Source: Strigamia acuminata (Eukaryota > Arthropoda > Chilopoda > Geophilomorpha > Linotaeniidae). Taken from it: 64,000 nt of DNA. The translations under genes and the position numbers were made by a program. Shown here one piece after another: positions 11,601 through 23,404 of this stretch (its first letter is position 1; every line of letters starts with the position of its first letter). The notes under the pieces are model-generated. The model was not told the DNA's origin. It was given only the letters and a program-made list of their open reading frames with translations, and did no database searches. The DNA lies in contig OX442314.1 of assembly GCA_949358305.1 (NCBI GenBank), positions 17,973,060 to 18,037,059 of the forward strand, read 5' to 3'.

Positions 11601-13676
11601 AAGGAAGTAAAAGGGTTTGGCTGTCATCTTGTGAAAAGTAGGTTCTTGATTAATAGAGGGAGGGGAACAACAACAACGTCGCCGCGTGGAATATATATAT
11701 ATTTTTTTTCTTTATCGAGCGCCTGATTTCAACCCTTTGGTGCCCAAACTGCCCAAACGTGCAACACGGAGGGGAATAAAAGGGGTTGAATGCGGAATGT
11801 GGAAACACGGGAAAAAGGGGAGCAAGCAAGCGAGCGAGCAAGCAAGCAAGCAAGCACACACACGATTAATAATCGTCTATTCGTATCAAAGTAACCAAGA
11901 AAAACTGGCTTTTTCGGTAAACGGGGAGACTCTCGACTTAACTGAGTGCTGAAAGGGTTGTGTAAGGGTGAAAGGGAAAGGAGGAGGGGAAGTATGAACG
12001 CACGCAAATGCTTGCGAACGCCGACGGCCAAGTGATTAATTTCAAAGGATAGGTCACCCTGCAATTTGAAAAGGTTTCAACCCTTTCTCCTCATTTATCC
12101 CTTTCGATGCGTGCAAAACATACAGGCTAATTCAAAGGGTTAGAAACTAGGGACCAACTGCAAATGCTCTTGCAAACACGCCGAGTTGGTTTCACTAATT
12201 AACTTTCTTTTCATACTTGAGTTTTGTAAATGCAGTGGCTCCCTCTTGGAACAAACATTCATAGTTTGACGCATCCACTCGTTGCAGGCGGAGACGGGAA
12301 ATAGGCGGGGTCAGTTAGTCAAGGAGTGGCCGCTTGTGCTACGTATTGTGCGAGGGCGTCGGTGAGAGAATGTGCAGGTGATGCAAATTTTATTTTTGCA
12401 TTTTTAATACAAAAGAAAAATGAGCACTTCAACTCTTTGATGCCTCTATGTGGTAGTGCCAGCGAGCAGCAGTAAAGAAAAATGACACCTGGGATCGCGC
12501 AGCTGCGGTGTCAAAGAGTTGAAGGTGTGGCTTCAAATTGTTGCTTAGTAATAAAAATGGGAAGAAAAAGAAAGATACAAAAAAATTTGATTAGGAAAAA
12601 AAACGAAAAATTTAGAATACCAATAACCATTAACATTTTTGCCATTTACTTTTTATTTTTTCCGAATAATAAATTATTTCGCTCGCGTAATTTTAATTTA
12701 ATCTATTTTTTATTATTATTATTATTATTTAGGGATAACAAACTTTTCGATTTCGACGAGATCATCAAACTCGAATGTCTTCCAGCACTCAAACATCTCG
12801 TTTTATTAGGTAAGAAAAAGCCAAAAGGAAAAGAGAAGGAAAAAAAAAGTTCACCGCCCTTCCAAAATTTAAGCTCATGTCGGAGGTAGGGTGGGGGGGG
12901 GGGGGGAGGGAGAAGGGGGTGCAAAAAAATCAATCAATCAGTCGCAATCTTCTTTCTTTACACCCGACACAGACAGGAGGGAAGTTGCAGAAAAAAATTA
13001 CTACACCTGAACAAGATGGTAAGAGAAGAAAAAAAGGTGTTCTTCATTTACGAAAAATACCTTGTTTTTCTCAGTCGCGTCTCTCTTTCATTAATCACTT
13101 TTTTTCACTTTGTCTGTCCATCTCTTATCCTACTTGCTTATAGTCATAAATCATAATTTTCACCCGACATTGGAAAACCTGTTCAGAGCACCCCCATCCC
13201 CCTTTTTAATTTTTTTTACTTGTTGGAATTCGGGCGCCACCTTTAGTCAACAATGCGCGCATAACGAAGCTTCAAGTACATTAAATTCGCCAATGAGAAC
13301 ATCATAATCCCCTAACTATTGATATATTGCTAATTTTTTTTTAAAGTAATATTTCTTTGATAACTAAACAATCATTTTTCGCATTTCAATAGTACAAAAG
13401 TCATGTTAGTAAAGGGTTATCTTTATATATATATATAAATATGTGACGTTACTTCCTGTACAATAAAAATTGTAGCTCAACAATTTTCAATCTTAACCTT
13501 AATGCATTAAAAAACAGTTGTTGAAACCATTTACAAATTAAAAAATATATATTTCAGAGAACCAATTAGAGGACGAAAAAGAAGAAATGGCCATTGATGT
13601 CCTTATACACATTCCTGGTTTGGCCCGGGTCGATAAAGTACCCGTAACTCATGTGGAGCACCACGCAGCTAACTAG
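8698..13676 (+). CDS. LRRC23: LRRC23-like leucine-rich-repeat protein, incomplete exon set
   Basis: Four exons with sensible splice sites: 8698-8782 (acceptor CCCCCAG, donor GTAAGT), 9327-9457, 12733-12809 (donor GTAAGA) and 13558-13676 with stop TAG. The 9327 exon reads RLYTLELRGNKLKTTLGF then LPNLKCLYL, and the last two read LECLPALKHLVLLENQLEDE and IHIPGLARVDK. Order, LRR spacing and these phrases match the LRRC23 family, a radial-spoke component of motile cilia and sperm flagella. The first exon (FNVSVGNLQEH...LTLFLNCD) fits an earlier LRR less well. The amino terminus and an LRR exon between 8783 and 9326 were not found, and the repeat expected at 9.9-10.0 kb is in broken frame (separate entry). 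The gene may be decaying, or the assembly may carry errors. A candidate AATAAA lies at 13923-13928. Confidence 0.6.
9881..10012 (+). pseudogene. Broken LRR exon of the LRRC23-like gene
   Basis: The expected next repeat is visible in two reading frames. Before about 9903 one frame reads SINLR; after it another reads SNQIYKLE, then GFSSKLTKLTYLNL. Moving between them needs a one-base shift in the TTT near 9901. A direct 13-bp duplication of ACTCGAAATGTGG at 9930-9955 adds residues that the family lacks. No good 3' splice site precedes it. The end (GTAGCA donor after 10012) is phase-compatible with the 12733 exon, but the joined protein would carry about seven extra residues. It could be a mutated exon, a decayed duplicate or a sequencing error. 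Confidence 0.45.
10013..12732 (+). other. Intron-like stretch of the LRRC23-like gene
   Basis: No exon was recognised. This is the most GC-rich stretch of the left third, with CG dinucleotides clustered at 10.3-10.6 and 11.5-12.4 kb, an AAGC/GAGC microsatellite, and a short imperfect inverted repeat (CTTCAACTCTTTGATGCC at 12427-12444 against its complement near 12509-12526). An internal promoter is possible but not shown. Confidence 0.4.
11821..11866 (+). repeat. AAGC/GAGC tetranucleotide microsatellite running into CA repeats
   Basis: About nine tandem AGCA/AGCG units are followed by four CA units. It is a simple slippage repeat. Confidence 0.9.
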
Positions 13677-14166
13677 TAAGAAGAAATGGAAGTGTGTGAT
13701 TGCTGAGGGCTGAGGCTGACTTGTGAGAGAAAACAAAATGATGATAAGGGCGACAATGGAAATACTTGCATAATTGAATGGAAAGAAACAGTGCCACTAA
13801 TTAACAATTAACTTTCACCTTTTATAAAGAAGTAAATAATAAGTGTTGTCATTGCTGAAAATTTGATTTGATCATCGGACCGGAACTGCATTTCTGCAAT
13901 ATTCATCAAGCACCAATTCAAAAATAAAAATTACTTCAACTAATGGGATAATTTTCACTTCTTAAAATCAGAAAATAGCATTCAAAAAAATATAAATGCA
14001 CACGTTAAAGAAGCTAGTCAGTCCTCTCTAAGTTATTTTGTTATTGCCAGAGTCGTAAACACCACAATTGATTAACCAAAAGTATATCTGCTTAGCCGTG
14101 TTATTTTGATCAAGTTTTTATAAGATTGCAGAAACAACAAGCAATGAATACTAATTAGATAACCAC
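13677..14166. other. Gene-free stretch after the LRRC23-like stop
   Basis: This is AT-rich and holds the candidate poly(A) signal at 13923-13928. No other structure was recognised before the MITE at 14167. Confidence 0.5.
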
Positions 14167-14354
14167 TAGGCGCATTCAAAAGCAATTTAGACTAAACAGC
14201 ATTTTAAACAAGATATTTAAACGGCTTGTCTCAATCTAACTTCAAAAATGGTAGCCAATTTAGCCTGTTTTTAGTCGCTGTAGGCATGCGCACGGCATTT
14301 AAACAACAAAACATGTTTACCTGCAAGTTAAACATGACTTTATGAATGCGCCTA
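14167..14354. mobile_element. 188-bp MITE with GGCGCATTC ends and TA target (copy 1)
   Basis: The ends are inverted: TAGGCGCATTCA on the left and TGAATGCGCCTA on the right, with TA at both outer edges as the likely target duplication. The interior shares long blocks with the copy at 25730-25904, such as CTAACTTCAAAAATGG and GGCATGCGCAC, so both belong to one family. No coding capacity. A TA target suggests mobilisation by a Tc1/mariner-type transposase. Confidence 0.85.
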
Positions 14355-16584
14355 CGTTTGAATTTAAAACAAACCTTTTGTTCTGTCTTAGAGACCTAGA
14401 TGGCAGCACAATCTTACATTCAGTTTTGGCTTGAAGTATCACCATTTTCCAATAGATGGCAGCACCGATAAATGGCACCATGTCAACTGTATCAACCTGT
14501 TGCAAAAATAAGAACACCAATACAGTATATATTTAAAACACTTAGAATTTATTAAAAATGAAATAACACACAAGAAATCAGCTTTATCAATTAAGCTATT
14601 TTACCAAAAGGAGCTGATAATCCAATAAATCCTCACATACTCGTGTCTGATTTTGCAGTTCAATAAATTTTGGGAAATCAAATTTGGCAGATTGGTCAAT
14701 ATCAAAATAATTCGTCTGCCAGCTTTCATAAATTTTCTTTTTAAAAACTGATCATCCGATAAAGGGAGCGGGCTTACTACACGTAGAACCTCGCTATTGC
14801 AAACACCGTTATAACAATTTTTTTTTTGTTTGGTTGTCCGCCCTATTTCTCCCATGTTAAATCATTTCTGCAAAACGAACTACTTGTAATTCGTTTTCAC
14901 GACATTCTCGTTGTTAAAAACTATCGTTATTACGAACAAATTTTGGTTCCCCGACGTGTTCGCAACAACGAGGTTAGACCTGTATTACTAATATGTTTTA
15001 TTTGCTTCGACATTTGATTCGATTTGCTGATTTATAAATCTACACATGATTTTGGTGTCAGTCCCTCAATTTAACTCTCAAAGGTGCATGGCTAATATTG
15101 CCATTTGGATACTTGTTTGCAAAACTTGTCTGAAAGACACCGGAAAGCAATGCGAAATTTTTTTTCTCCAAAATCCTCATTTTGTTGCGAGTACGAGTTT
15201 TACTGTTGTCAGAATTATTTCTAAAATGGTCAGCTTGCTCCATCTGCTGGTGAAATTTTAAAGAATTTTGTAGCCTTTACACGTAAAGATGCCGAAATGT
15301 GCAGACAAGCCAGCTGACAGTTGGGCTGGAATCCAGGGGCAACAATTTAAATGCAAAATAAACTAAAAATTAATAAGCCAATCAAAATTACATATTTTTA
15401 TTTTTAAATTTTTAAACAAACAACTTTTTTTTACTAATTTACTAATAAAATCTTTTTTGTCTTGACTCCAAATTGACATTAATTCCGTCCCATCTTTATT
15501 TTGTACATTTATATTCTTTTTACATCACAAAAATCTACGTTTATTGATATAAGCATACGGTACACCACATGCCATCAACCCCAACACCACGGTCCCCCCC
15601 ATTTCGCACTTTTACCACTTCCTGCTGACTACCTAGCCCATAAAACGCAAAAACCTTTTAATTTTACCGTTAGAGGCGCATCAATATTGAGTACATATTC
15701 TTTAATCTGAAAAATTGTAAACTTCATCACATAAAAAGCCTCAGCCATCGTGCTCAGTTTTATATAAATATTTAGTATAGTGTGTCACCGGCATGATATT
15801 TAGCAATGTAAATAATGCACGTTGGTGCGTACACGCATCGCATTAATTTTCTCATACTTCTCGTTTTCGACGAATCTATTAATCATTAGATTCATATCTC
15901 AATCTTACCCCTCCTCCTTTTAATTATTCACACAATAGTTTTAACCACCTGATCATCTGATGAGAAATTTCCTTTAACATTCCAGGCCCAAAAAAAAACA
16001 CTTTCAACCTGGATGTCAACTCTTAAACACCTTTGGTTAAGACTACACATAGTCCTAGATCACAAAAACCCACTTGTTGGTCGCCAGTCTTTCTTTCTAG
16101 AACCTGATGACAGCATTAGATACTTTTACCAAACAGAGTTCTATTCTTTAAGCCAATGTAGACTTTACCACTCATAACATTGAATGATGCTTGACCACCA
16201 AATTAAAACTGTCCAAATACAAAATTAAACTATTTACATAAGTTCGTGGATAAATGAAGTACAACCGATTGTCAGTTTGTCCGCAAAGAAGCTTAAAGAA
16301 CCATCGAGATTAAATGATATCAGCATTTGCGTGGTCTATTTCTTTTAATACTGTGGTTAAGGTAAGACAGTTGATCATATTTCCCAGTAAAGAGACCAGG
16401 TCAATACTGGTGTCATTGGATCTTAACAGTTTTATGTCACCTGCCTGGCAAAAAGTTAAACTGAAGGGAGGTTTTTTTTGTCTACGTGAAGCAATTGGCA
16501 AAGCTCATTGGCAATTTGCAAAATGACTGTCTATTGACTAAGAAAAATGTTATAGTTCAAATTGGTGGGAAGTGTCAACTATCT
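14355..16584. other. Gene-free stretch, no structure recognised
   Basis: Only short uninformative frames are present on both strands. AT-rich intergenic sequence between the convergent LRRC23-like and NPLP1 genes. Confidence 0.5.
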
Positions 16585-16839
16585 ACCGTATTTTATCGAT
16601 TAAGAGTCGCCCTCGAATTGTAGCTGCGGCTGAGACACCCAGAATACCATATTTTTGCAAAAGTACGGTATTGTTTCTGTATTTAACCTCACAAACGATG
16701 AATGTATGTTTCGTTCATGACGTTCAGACTTCGTTTGTTACATTAAACAAATGTAACAAACGAAAAACCGAAGTTGTAATTGCTGACAAAAATGGCAGTT
16801 TTGAATAAGAGCCGCGGCTCTTAATCGATAAAATACGGT
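16585..16839. mobile_element. 255-bp inverted-repeat MITE, CCGTATTTTATCGATTAA family (copy 1)
   Basis: The left end ACCGTATTTTATCGATTAAG is the exact complement of the right end, giving inverted termini of at least 22 bp. Subterminal regions carry GCCCTCGAATTGTAGCTGCGGC on one side and GAGCCGCGGCTC on the other. An inner palindrome built on CGTTTGTTACA/TGTAACAAACG lies at about 16732-16762. The same element occurs reversed at 63126-63388 and degraded at 26839-27305. No transposase. The target duplication is not clear in this copy. Confidence 0.85.
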
Positions 16840-17886
16840 GTATATAATTAGAAATTTCCGCTTATTAGCGTTTCAATTCATTCTGCTGGGTTAGGTTAGG
16901 TTAAGAAACCATACTACTTTTTTTGGCAGTAGACGTTACCATATGCTAATGCGACTCTACAAAAATGTCGTGCAAGTCTGACCTCAAGCAAAAGACATCA
17001 CATTTGGACATTTAATTCAAAGTGAAAAAACTTGAACATGGCTACTGTTTTAATACATATGAAGTCTTATTTTTATAAAATAATAAAAAAAAACGATTTT
17101 TTTTATGCCTCTTCTTAAATGACAACCAATGGATGACAATATGCCTGCTATAAATACATACCAACAACTTCTCCTCAAGTGACTTTTTTTCATAAAATCG
17201 TTGTTATTAATTTTATTCCTTACAAAGAACTTTCAGTAGATTTTCAATTAGTTAGATCAATAATCATTGACCAGATTGAGACTGTAAAAGACAAACAGCA
17301 GGGATCTTGAAGAACCAAGACAGAATTGAACCGTAAATAAACCCTGATGGCAATCAGGGTTTATTTACGGTTCAATTCGGTAGCCATAACACGAAAAGCC
17401 GTATAAAACTTAACAATTGTTCTGAGCACAGTTTCTCCAAGTTTCTGCGTTTGTCTACTTTTTTTGTTGCATGACATAATTATTCGTTTGACCGCCGATG
17501 ATGAAGGCCTATGGTTTTGATTTATTGCTAGTAGTTTAGAGCGCCAATTACGTAATTAAAATTACTTTATTATTGCTTAATCTTCTTCTAAATGAAAACA
17601 TCAAACAGAAATTACATTTCACCTTCCTATTGTTGTCCTTGATGGCTCAGTGTGCAACCAGCTGGTATCTTCAAATGCCTTGAGCAGCCAGACTATTACA
17701 ATTTGGTTTTGTCTCAGTTGGATGCAATTTAGAAAAAACATATATTTACTGCAGTACAAATGAGTCATCATATACTTTATTACTCTAAATTACTAACATC
17801 ACTCAATTACAACTCTAAGAAAATAAAACTGCGTCTACTGAAGAAGAATACAATTACTTATAGTGGAAGTATACATTTTTAAGCCC
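16840..17886. other. Gene-free stretch holding one perfect hairpin
   Basis: Apart from the 26-bp hairpin at 17323-17378, nothing was recognised. It lies downstream of the NPLP1 terminal exon and upstream of the LRRC23-like tail region. Confidence 0.5.
17323..17378. repeat. Perfect 26-bp hairpin with 4-base loop
   Basis: Arms 17323-17348 and 17353-17378 are exact complements around the loop GGCA. The loop is too short for an ordinary microRNA precursor. A recent template-switch duplication or a structured element is more likely. It lies in the intergenic region downstream of NPLP1. Confidence 0.9.
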
Positions 17887-17892
17887 TTTATT
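17887..17892 (-). terminator. Candidate poly(A) signal for NPLP1
   Basis: AATAAA on the minus strand lies about 370 nt beyond the NPLP1 stop codon. It is the nearest canonical hexamer seen. AT-rich sequence makes chance occurrence quite possible. Confidence 0.35.
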
Positions 17893-18264
17893 TCTTTCAC
17901 AAAACAAGAACACAAAGAAACAAACATCTTCCACCATGTTTAAAACCGGAAGCTCTGTTTTTGGTCCGCATCCATAAAGTAATCTATGGATCGAAAGATT
18001 CAATCTAAATATAATACTGTTGACCTGCTCTCATTGATTTGATAGTGTAATGTGTATTATGTATATGCAATAAACAAAAACCCACACCACACGAAAATAA
18101 ATAAGAAAACCACACGATATCAAACAAAAGTATACAGTGGATATAATAATTTCATTTCAAAATAGACAAATATATTCAAGTTACGAATTATACTGAAATT
18201 CTTTTAATACTGAACATGTGTTTCAATGAAATGGAAGTACTTTTGACAGGAAGAATAACAAACT

Positions 18265-19455
18265 TTAAACAGTCATCGACATATTTCCGGCCTCATCTTG
18301 TCTCAACTCGCTGGAGTTGCGCTCCGTTCCCGTCCCCTTCTCCTCCCCCTTGTGCGCTCCGCATCTTTCCGAGTCCCACGAATCGCAAAGTCCATCTTGA
18401 GCATCCAAATTCATCTGCATCCTGTCCCCCAACTGTTCGAAGCTCCTCTTGAACCGGTTCCAACCCCCCTCATGGAGACTCGCGAAGGCGTGCGGCGACC
18501 TGATCGAGGAACCACCGCCGCCTCCACCCCGATAAGACGCCATTCGCATAAACGGGGGCGCGGGGAGGCGGTCGGCAGAACGACTGAAGCGATATCGCAC
18601 CGGCAATTCGCCACTTCGAGCCAAAGCTGCAATGGTTCGCTTTCCCTGGCCATTTCGCGCCTCGGCTTCCTCTTTGAGACGCGCTTCTTCACGACGCAGC
18701 CATCCGAGTAAACGAGATCCACCAGATGCTGAAGCAGGTCGATAGTAAATATTCCGTTTCGGCGCGTCCTCTGGTGAAGAATCGTGACGCCGTATTGAAC
18801 GCGTGTGAGGGAGCCAACCGTTACGAGCCAATGATGCAATATTGCGCTTGAAAGGGATTAACAGATCATCCTTATCCCATTCCTCAATCCCCAAATCCTC
18901 TTCGCTATCGTCCGAATTCTCCTCGGAATCCCAATCGGGTGTCTCTGTGTCCTGGGGTGTTCTCTTGCCTCGAAATGGAATTCCATCTGCACGAGCCAGT
19001 GAACCCAAATATCGCTTTTTGCCGCTCATACGCCTCCCCTGTCCCAATTCGCCGGCGCGAGCTAAACTTCCCATGAAGCGCTTGTCTTGTAATGAGGAGA
19101 AAAGATCTCTTCCGACTAAACGCGAATCTCCCATGCGTATCATTGAGCCCAAATGACGTTTCTCCGCAGCGTCGTCGAACATTTCTTCATCATCCACTTC
19201 ATCGTCTTGACGTTTGTGAGGAGCGAGAATGCCTTGACGAACGATACTGCCCAAATACCGTTTAATTATCTCGTTGTTTTCATCCTTATCACCCGTGCTC
19301 TCGGTTTCACGACGTTTCCCGTGAAAGGACGGTGGCAGACCGCCAGTTCTGGCCAAGGAACCCACGTATCTCTTCACTGGCGGTTTCATTTTTTCTTGCG
19401 GGTAACTTGATTCCGTCAATCGGTCTGAAATTGTTGAAACTTCCGGTCCAGTGTC
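18265..19455 (-). CDS. Nplp1: Neuropeptide-like precursor 1 (NPLP1), peptide-bearing exon 2
   Basis: Encodes residues 26-421 of a secreted prohormone that is cut at dibasic sites into several small neuropeptides. Seven related cores follow KR or KKR: YVGSLAR, YLGSIVR, HLGSMIR, FMGSLAR, YLGSLAR, NIASLAR and TIAALAR. The ASLAR/GSLAR core with these spacings is the mark of arthropod NPLP1. Acidic spacers (for example DSEENSDDSEEDLGIEEW) separate the copies. The tail has a glycine run and a lone cysteine pair (CDSWDSERC). The exon begins at a good 3' splice site (TTTGCATCCAG|GAC). Reading on upstream gives a leucine-rich false signal peptide starting MYHLFKLFIVVV, which is the translated polypyrimidine tract. 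The likely true signal peptide is in exon 1 at 34124-34198, in the same phase. Confidence 0.93.
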   Translation of the reverse strand, partial: DTGPEVSTISDRLTESSYPQEKMKPPVKRYVGSLARTGGLPPSFHGKRRETESTGDKDENNEIIKRYLGSIVRQGILAPHKRQDDEVDDEEMFDDAAEKRHLGSMIRMGDSRLVGRDLFSSLQDKRFMGSLARAGELGQGRRMSGKKRYLGSLARADGIPFRGKRTPQDTETPDWDSEENSDDSEEDLGIEEWDKDDLLIPFKRNIASLARNGWLPHTRSIRRHDSSPEDAPKRNIYYRPASASGGSRLLGWLRREEARLKEEAEARNGQGKRTIAALARSGELPVRYRFSRSADRLPAPPFMRMASYRGGGGGGSSIRSPHAFASLHEGGWNRFKRSFEQLGDRMQMNLDAQDGLCDSWDSERCGAHKGEEKGTGTERNSSELRQDEAGNMSMTV

Positions 19456-22400
19456 CTGGATGCAAATTAACAACAAATTCAAATTTACAACAACAATAAA
19501 CAATTTGAAAAGGTGATACATTGACACGAGAATTATTATTGCCGGCCATTTAATCCCGTTTAATTTACCTACAATTACGCTCAATTTATTTGCACATTCA
19601 AACATTCAACTTCAAAATTAGAAAATCATGCAGCTATACAAATTAAAATCTGTTGCTTTAAAACTACTTCAGAAAATTGAACTTTTTCCTCAATTATGAT
19701 TAATCACCCTAGTTTTCAGCAAGTCGCTGGTTTCTTTTTAATAAAGTTTGAGTTGAGTCATGTGCCCTTTTCTACTTAAGGGAATATGACGTTTAAGACG
19801 TAAAGCGCAAGTGAAGTGCCAAAACTACTTTTACGAAAGAGACCATTCGGGTCATCTTTCTCCCCTTTAGCATTTTCCATAAAGAACTTATGCAGCATTT
19901 GCTCTTGCGCATGACTGACTATGACTTCAGTAGATTTGTGTTCATTCATAAGTGCATTTTCTGACTTATCGCAGTTAAAGGTCGGCGAGAAAAGCTTTTT
20001 CTTTTCGTTTTCAAATGGAACAAATGGAACACAACCACGATCGACGTTGGTCTTTGTACGAAACTGATCAATACATCCACCGTGATGTCACGATCGAAAT
20101 CATTAGTGTCGAGTTATATTTTTTATGCTTTCAAACCCATGTTGATTACTCTTCCAATTCATCAAGGGAACAATCATTAAACACCCCCTGTCTTTATCTC
20201 CGGAGGAAAGGATATGGATTCCAATTCCACGCAAGAGACAAACTGTCGTCCGTTATTAACTACTGCATATATCACAAGACACCAGCCCTAATCACTACCT
20301 CTGGCGACAAAATGATGAAGAAAAAGTGCGTCAACATGCTCACAAATCTCCCGATTTAATTTTCCATTCTCCTTAAAACTTTACATAAATAAACATTTAA
20401 AATAAATCAAATTTTCTTCTCCAAATGTAAAATTAAAACCACGATCTCATTTTGCTCCAATTCCTCTCGGAAATAGCAGAGAAACCAATTTGTTACGAGC
20501 AACGCTGTGCCGTCCAGTGGAAAAGTGTTTAAACGATTTCCTCCCCAATAAGCAATTAAAGCCCTGGCAGATGTTGGCAATGAGTGTTGTAAGCACTTGG
20601 AGTAAGTCATATGCTGCACTGTACCATAACCACACCGTAATAAAACGCAAGTTCAGCTTTCATTGGCGACCCAAGAAAAATAATTAAGTTTTTTTAAAAA
20701 ATAAAAAACCGAACTAAAGCGAACAAGGTTGAGGGTAGCGGTTAAATAAAGAAACGGAAGCCGAAGCGAGAGAGATAGTGAGCACTGTTGAATCAATAGA
20801 GGGCGTGCGATGGAAGCGAGTTTCTTTCAATCGTCTGAAATGAGGTTCCTTGTTGAAGAAAATTGAAAATATGCCGGCAGATTCAGCTTTAATTCAACGC
20901 ACATTCGGTGATTAAGACATCATGCTACATCAATTACGCAAACAAGAGTCCTTTGCAAGCTTTTTGTGTGTCTCAAACAAGGAATGGCGTGGAAATAAAG
21001 TCGTCTCAAACATATTACGATTGAGATAAGCCAAAAAGGGTCGTGAAAACGACTTCACAAATAATGAGTTAGTTGACTTCCTTCTCCGTTGTTATCACAA
21101 AGAACCAGACACTTCTATTTTTTTCTTTTTTCTTCTTTGCGGACACAAAACCTGATACTTGGAACCATTCATCACGCAGTATCCTATTATGTAAGATAAA
21201 CATTTTATAATTTGGAAAAACTTGTACTATTTCAACCATACCATTATTCCATTTGTTTTGCTTGAAAATCTCAACCAAGCGCGATTTCATTTAGGAAAAG
21301 AACTACATATTCATCTATTCTAGGATTTGCCATCTGTTCAGAAAGAGATAGTGGACGCAAGGCAGATTGGGTTTTGGCTTTTATAAATGTAACGTGAAAC
21401 CCCAGTGGCCAACCAAGCGAGAATATTAGGAATTGCTATTATTAATGAGCTTAGAAGCCGCAACGTACCCCAAAGCTTAAGTTCAAGTGAAGGGGAAAAC
21501 TAAGAAACGTACAAAGTACGAACAAAAACGATACATCTTTAAGATTGTATTAACATCATGGTAAAATTAAAGTTTGATTGGATGTCATGTACTGAAACGA
21601 CAACTGCAATTTTCATCACGCGCTGACCGAAACTCAATTTCCGACGAAATGCATTTACATTTTTAATATTCAAAAAATATAAAATTAAACTGCAAGTATT
21701 TGAAATTAAAGCCTACTAAAGCTCTATATGTCAATAAGTAAGAAAAATTTGATTTCCTGCTCCTGTAGAATGCTACATCAAAATGAAAGTCACTGTTGGT
21801 TCTAAAAAAATATGTGGACACCGAAAAAGCAAATTGAAACTGGCTATTTTATAATTTATTTTGTCATTGTTGAGTGTTGACGCCATTCTTGCCAAATGAA
21901 GCACAGTGAAGCCTACTTTTATTTTGATTACTTTCAAGCTTCAACGAAAAATAAATCAATGGCCGTGACATTTAAGAAGCAACACCAAACAATTGCATTT
22001 TCACCATATTCTGAAATTCTTCTATTCTTTTATTCACGCCTCACAAATGAACGATGCTTTTCCATCTCATAAAATATTGCTGTCGCCATCATCACAGAGC
22101 TGTGAGTAATCAGTGTACGACATGCTTCGACTCGTCTACAAGAGAACCAAACCTAAGTGTTACAATGCAAGAAGTTTTGATTTCTTTAATACGACGTCTT
22201 TAAGAGAACTCTGCTCTCCCTGAGTAGAATACTAAACATTAATGTAGTCTAACGTATTAAAATAGGTACAGTACATAAAAAGCATCCCTTTAGAATTTCC
22301 ATTTTTCACGTAATCGCATTGAAACCCTATGATCGATTTTCGTTAAAAATTAACTTTTGCTATTACCAATTGCTTTGAAGCCTACAGGAGATTGCCTTTT

Positions 22401-22551
22401 AAGCAACGTAATAAGAGACCACAAATGTTTTATTTTCCTATCCTTGCCCCGTTCCTTTAAAACGATACCAGCCCACCTGATAATCCTTAAAAATTTTAAA
22501 TAAATAATTTTTTTTATTAGAGTAATTCTAAATATCCACAACTTTTTATTG

Positions 22552-23404
22552 TACCGGGTGGCCCACATAAAAGCGGCCCGACAATACACCGAGGCTTACG
22601 AAGGGTGACTCAAAAAATGTATACATGCACAAAATTAAATATACATTAATCATTAGCTGTGCGCAGTGTTGTTTAATTAACGTTTCTAGTACAGTTTTTT
22701 CCGCTCTTTCGTTTGGTGTTTAGTTTTGAACGATCCGAGCTTTCGTTCTCGAGATATTTGCATTTTTCATCAATTTTTGTCCGAATTTTCTAAATTTGAT
22801 GGCACTAGTCAGCTTGAATTTTAGATTTTGTGGTAATTTTGTGGATTTCTTCAGCAGTACCGGTACCGGTATAGGTACACAGTACTTATCATAAAATACC
22901 GCAATTTGTGGGACTGGTACGGTACCTGTAACACTTTTTGGGTTCCAAATGACTTTACTTTAGCAAAATCTCAAAAAATGTAGCAAAATCTCACAAAATC
23001 AAGCACAATCTTACAAAATCTCACAAAATCAAGCACAATCTCACAAAATCTTACAAAATCAAGCAAAATCTCATACTGATGCATCTGAAGAAATCCATAA
23101 AAGTACCATTGAAGAGATTCAAAAAGTACTACAAAATTCAGGAATGACTAGTGCAATCAAACTTGGCGAATTCGGACAATAATTGATTAAAATCGCAAAC
23201 ATCTTGAGAACAAAAGCTCGGATCGTCAAAAACTAAACACCAAATGAATGAGCGGAAAAAACTGCACTAGAAACGTTAATTGAACAACCCTGACCACAGC
23301 TAATGATTTATGTATATTTAATTTTGTGCATGTATACATTTTTTGAGTTGTCCTCCACAAGCCTCCGTGTATTGTCGGGCCGCTTTTATGTGGGCCACCC
23401 GGTA
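22552..23404. mobile_element. 853-bp foldback element with about 300-bp inverted arms, TA target
   Basis: The ends TACCGGGTGGCCCACATAAA and their complement define terminal repeats that continue with high similarity for roughly 300 bp each. TA at both edges (22552-22553 and 23403-23404) fits a TA target duplication. The centre (about 22963-23074) is a tandem array of AAAATCTCACAAAATCAAGC-type units. No coding sequence. Likely a non-autonomous Tc1/mariner-superfamily derivative; the family name cannot be given from sequence alone. Confidence 0.88.

Noticed and set aside
16890-16910. TTAGG-like repeats (GGGTTAGGTTAGGTTAAG)
   Set aside because: Only two to three units, far too few for a telomeric array.
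19456-19605. Two possible in-frame starts of NPLP1, one reading MYHLFKLFIVVV
   Set aside because: The hydrophobic stretch is what a T-rich polypyrimidine tract encodes, it ends exactly at a good acceptor, and a better signal-peptide exon exists at 34.1 kb.
20015-20359. 114-codon plus-strand frame in the NPLP1 intron
   Set aside because: No motif, no splice context and ordinary AT-rich composition; the length is plausible by chance in this much sequence.
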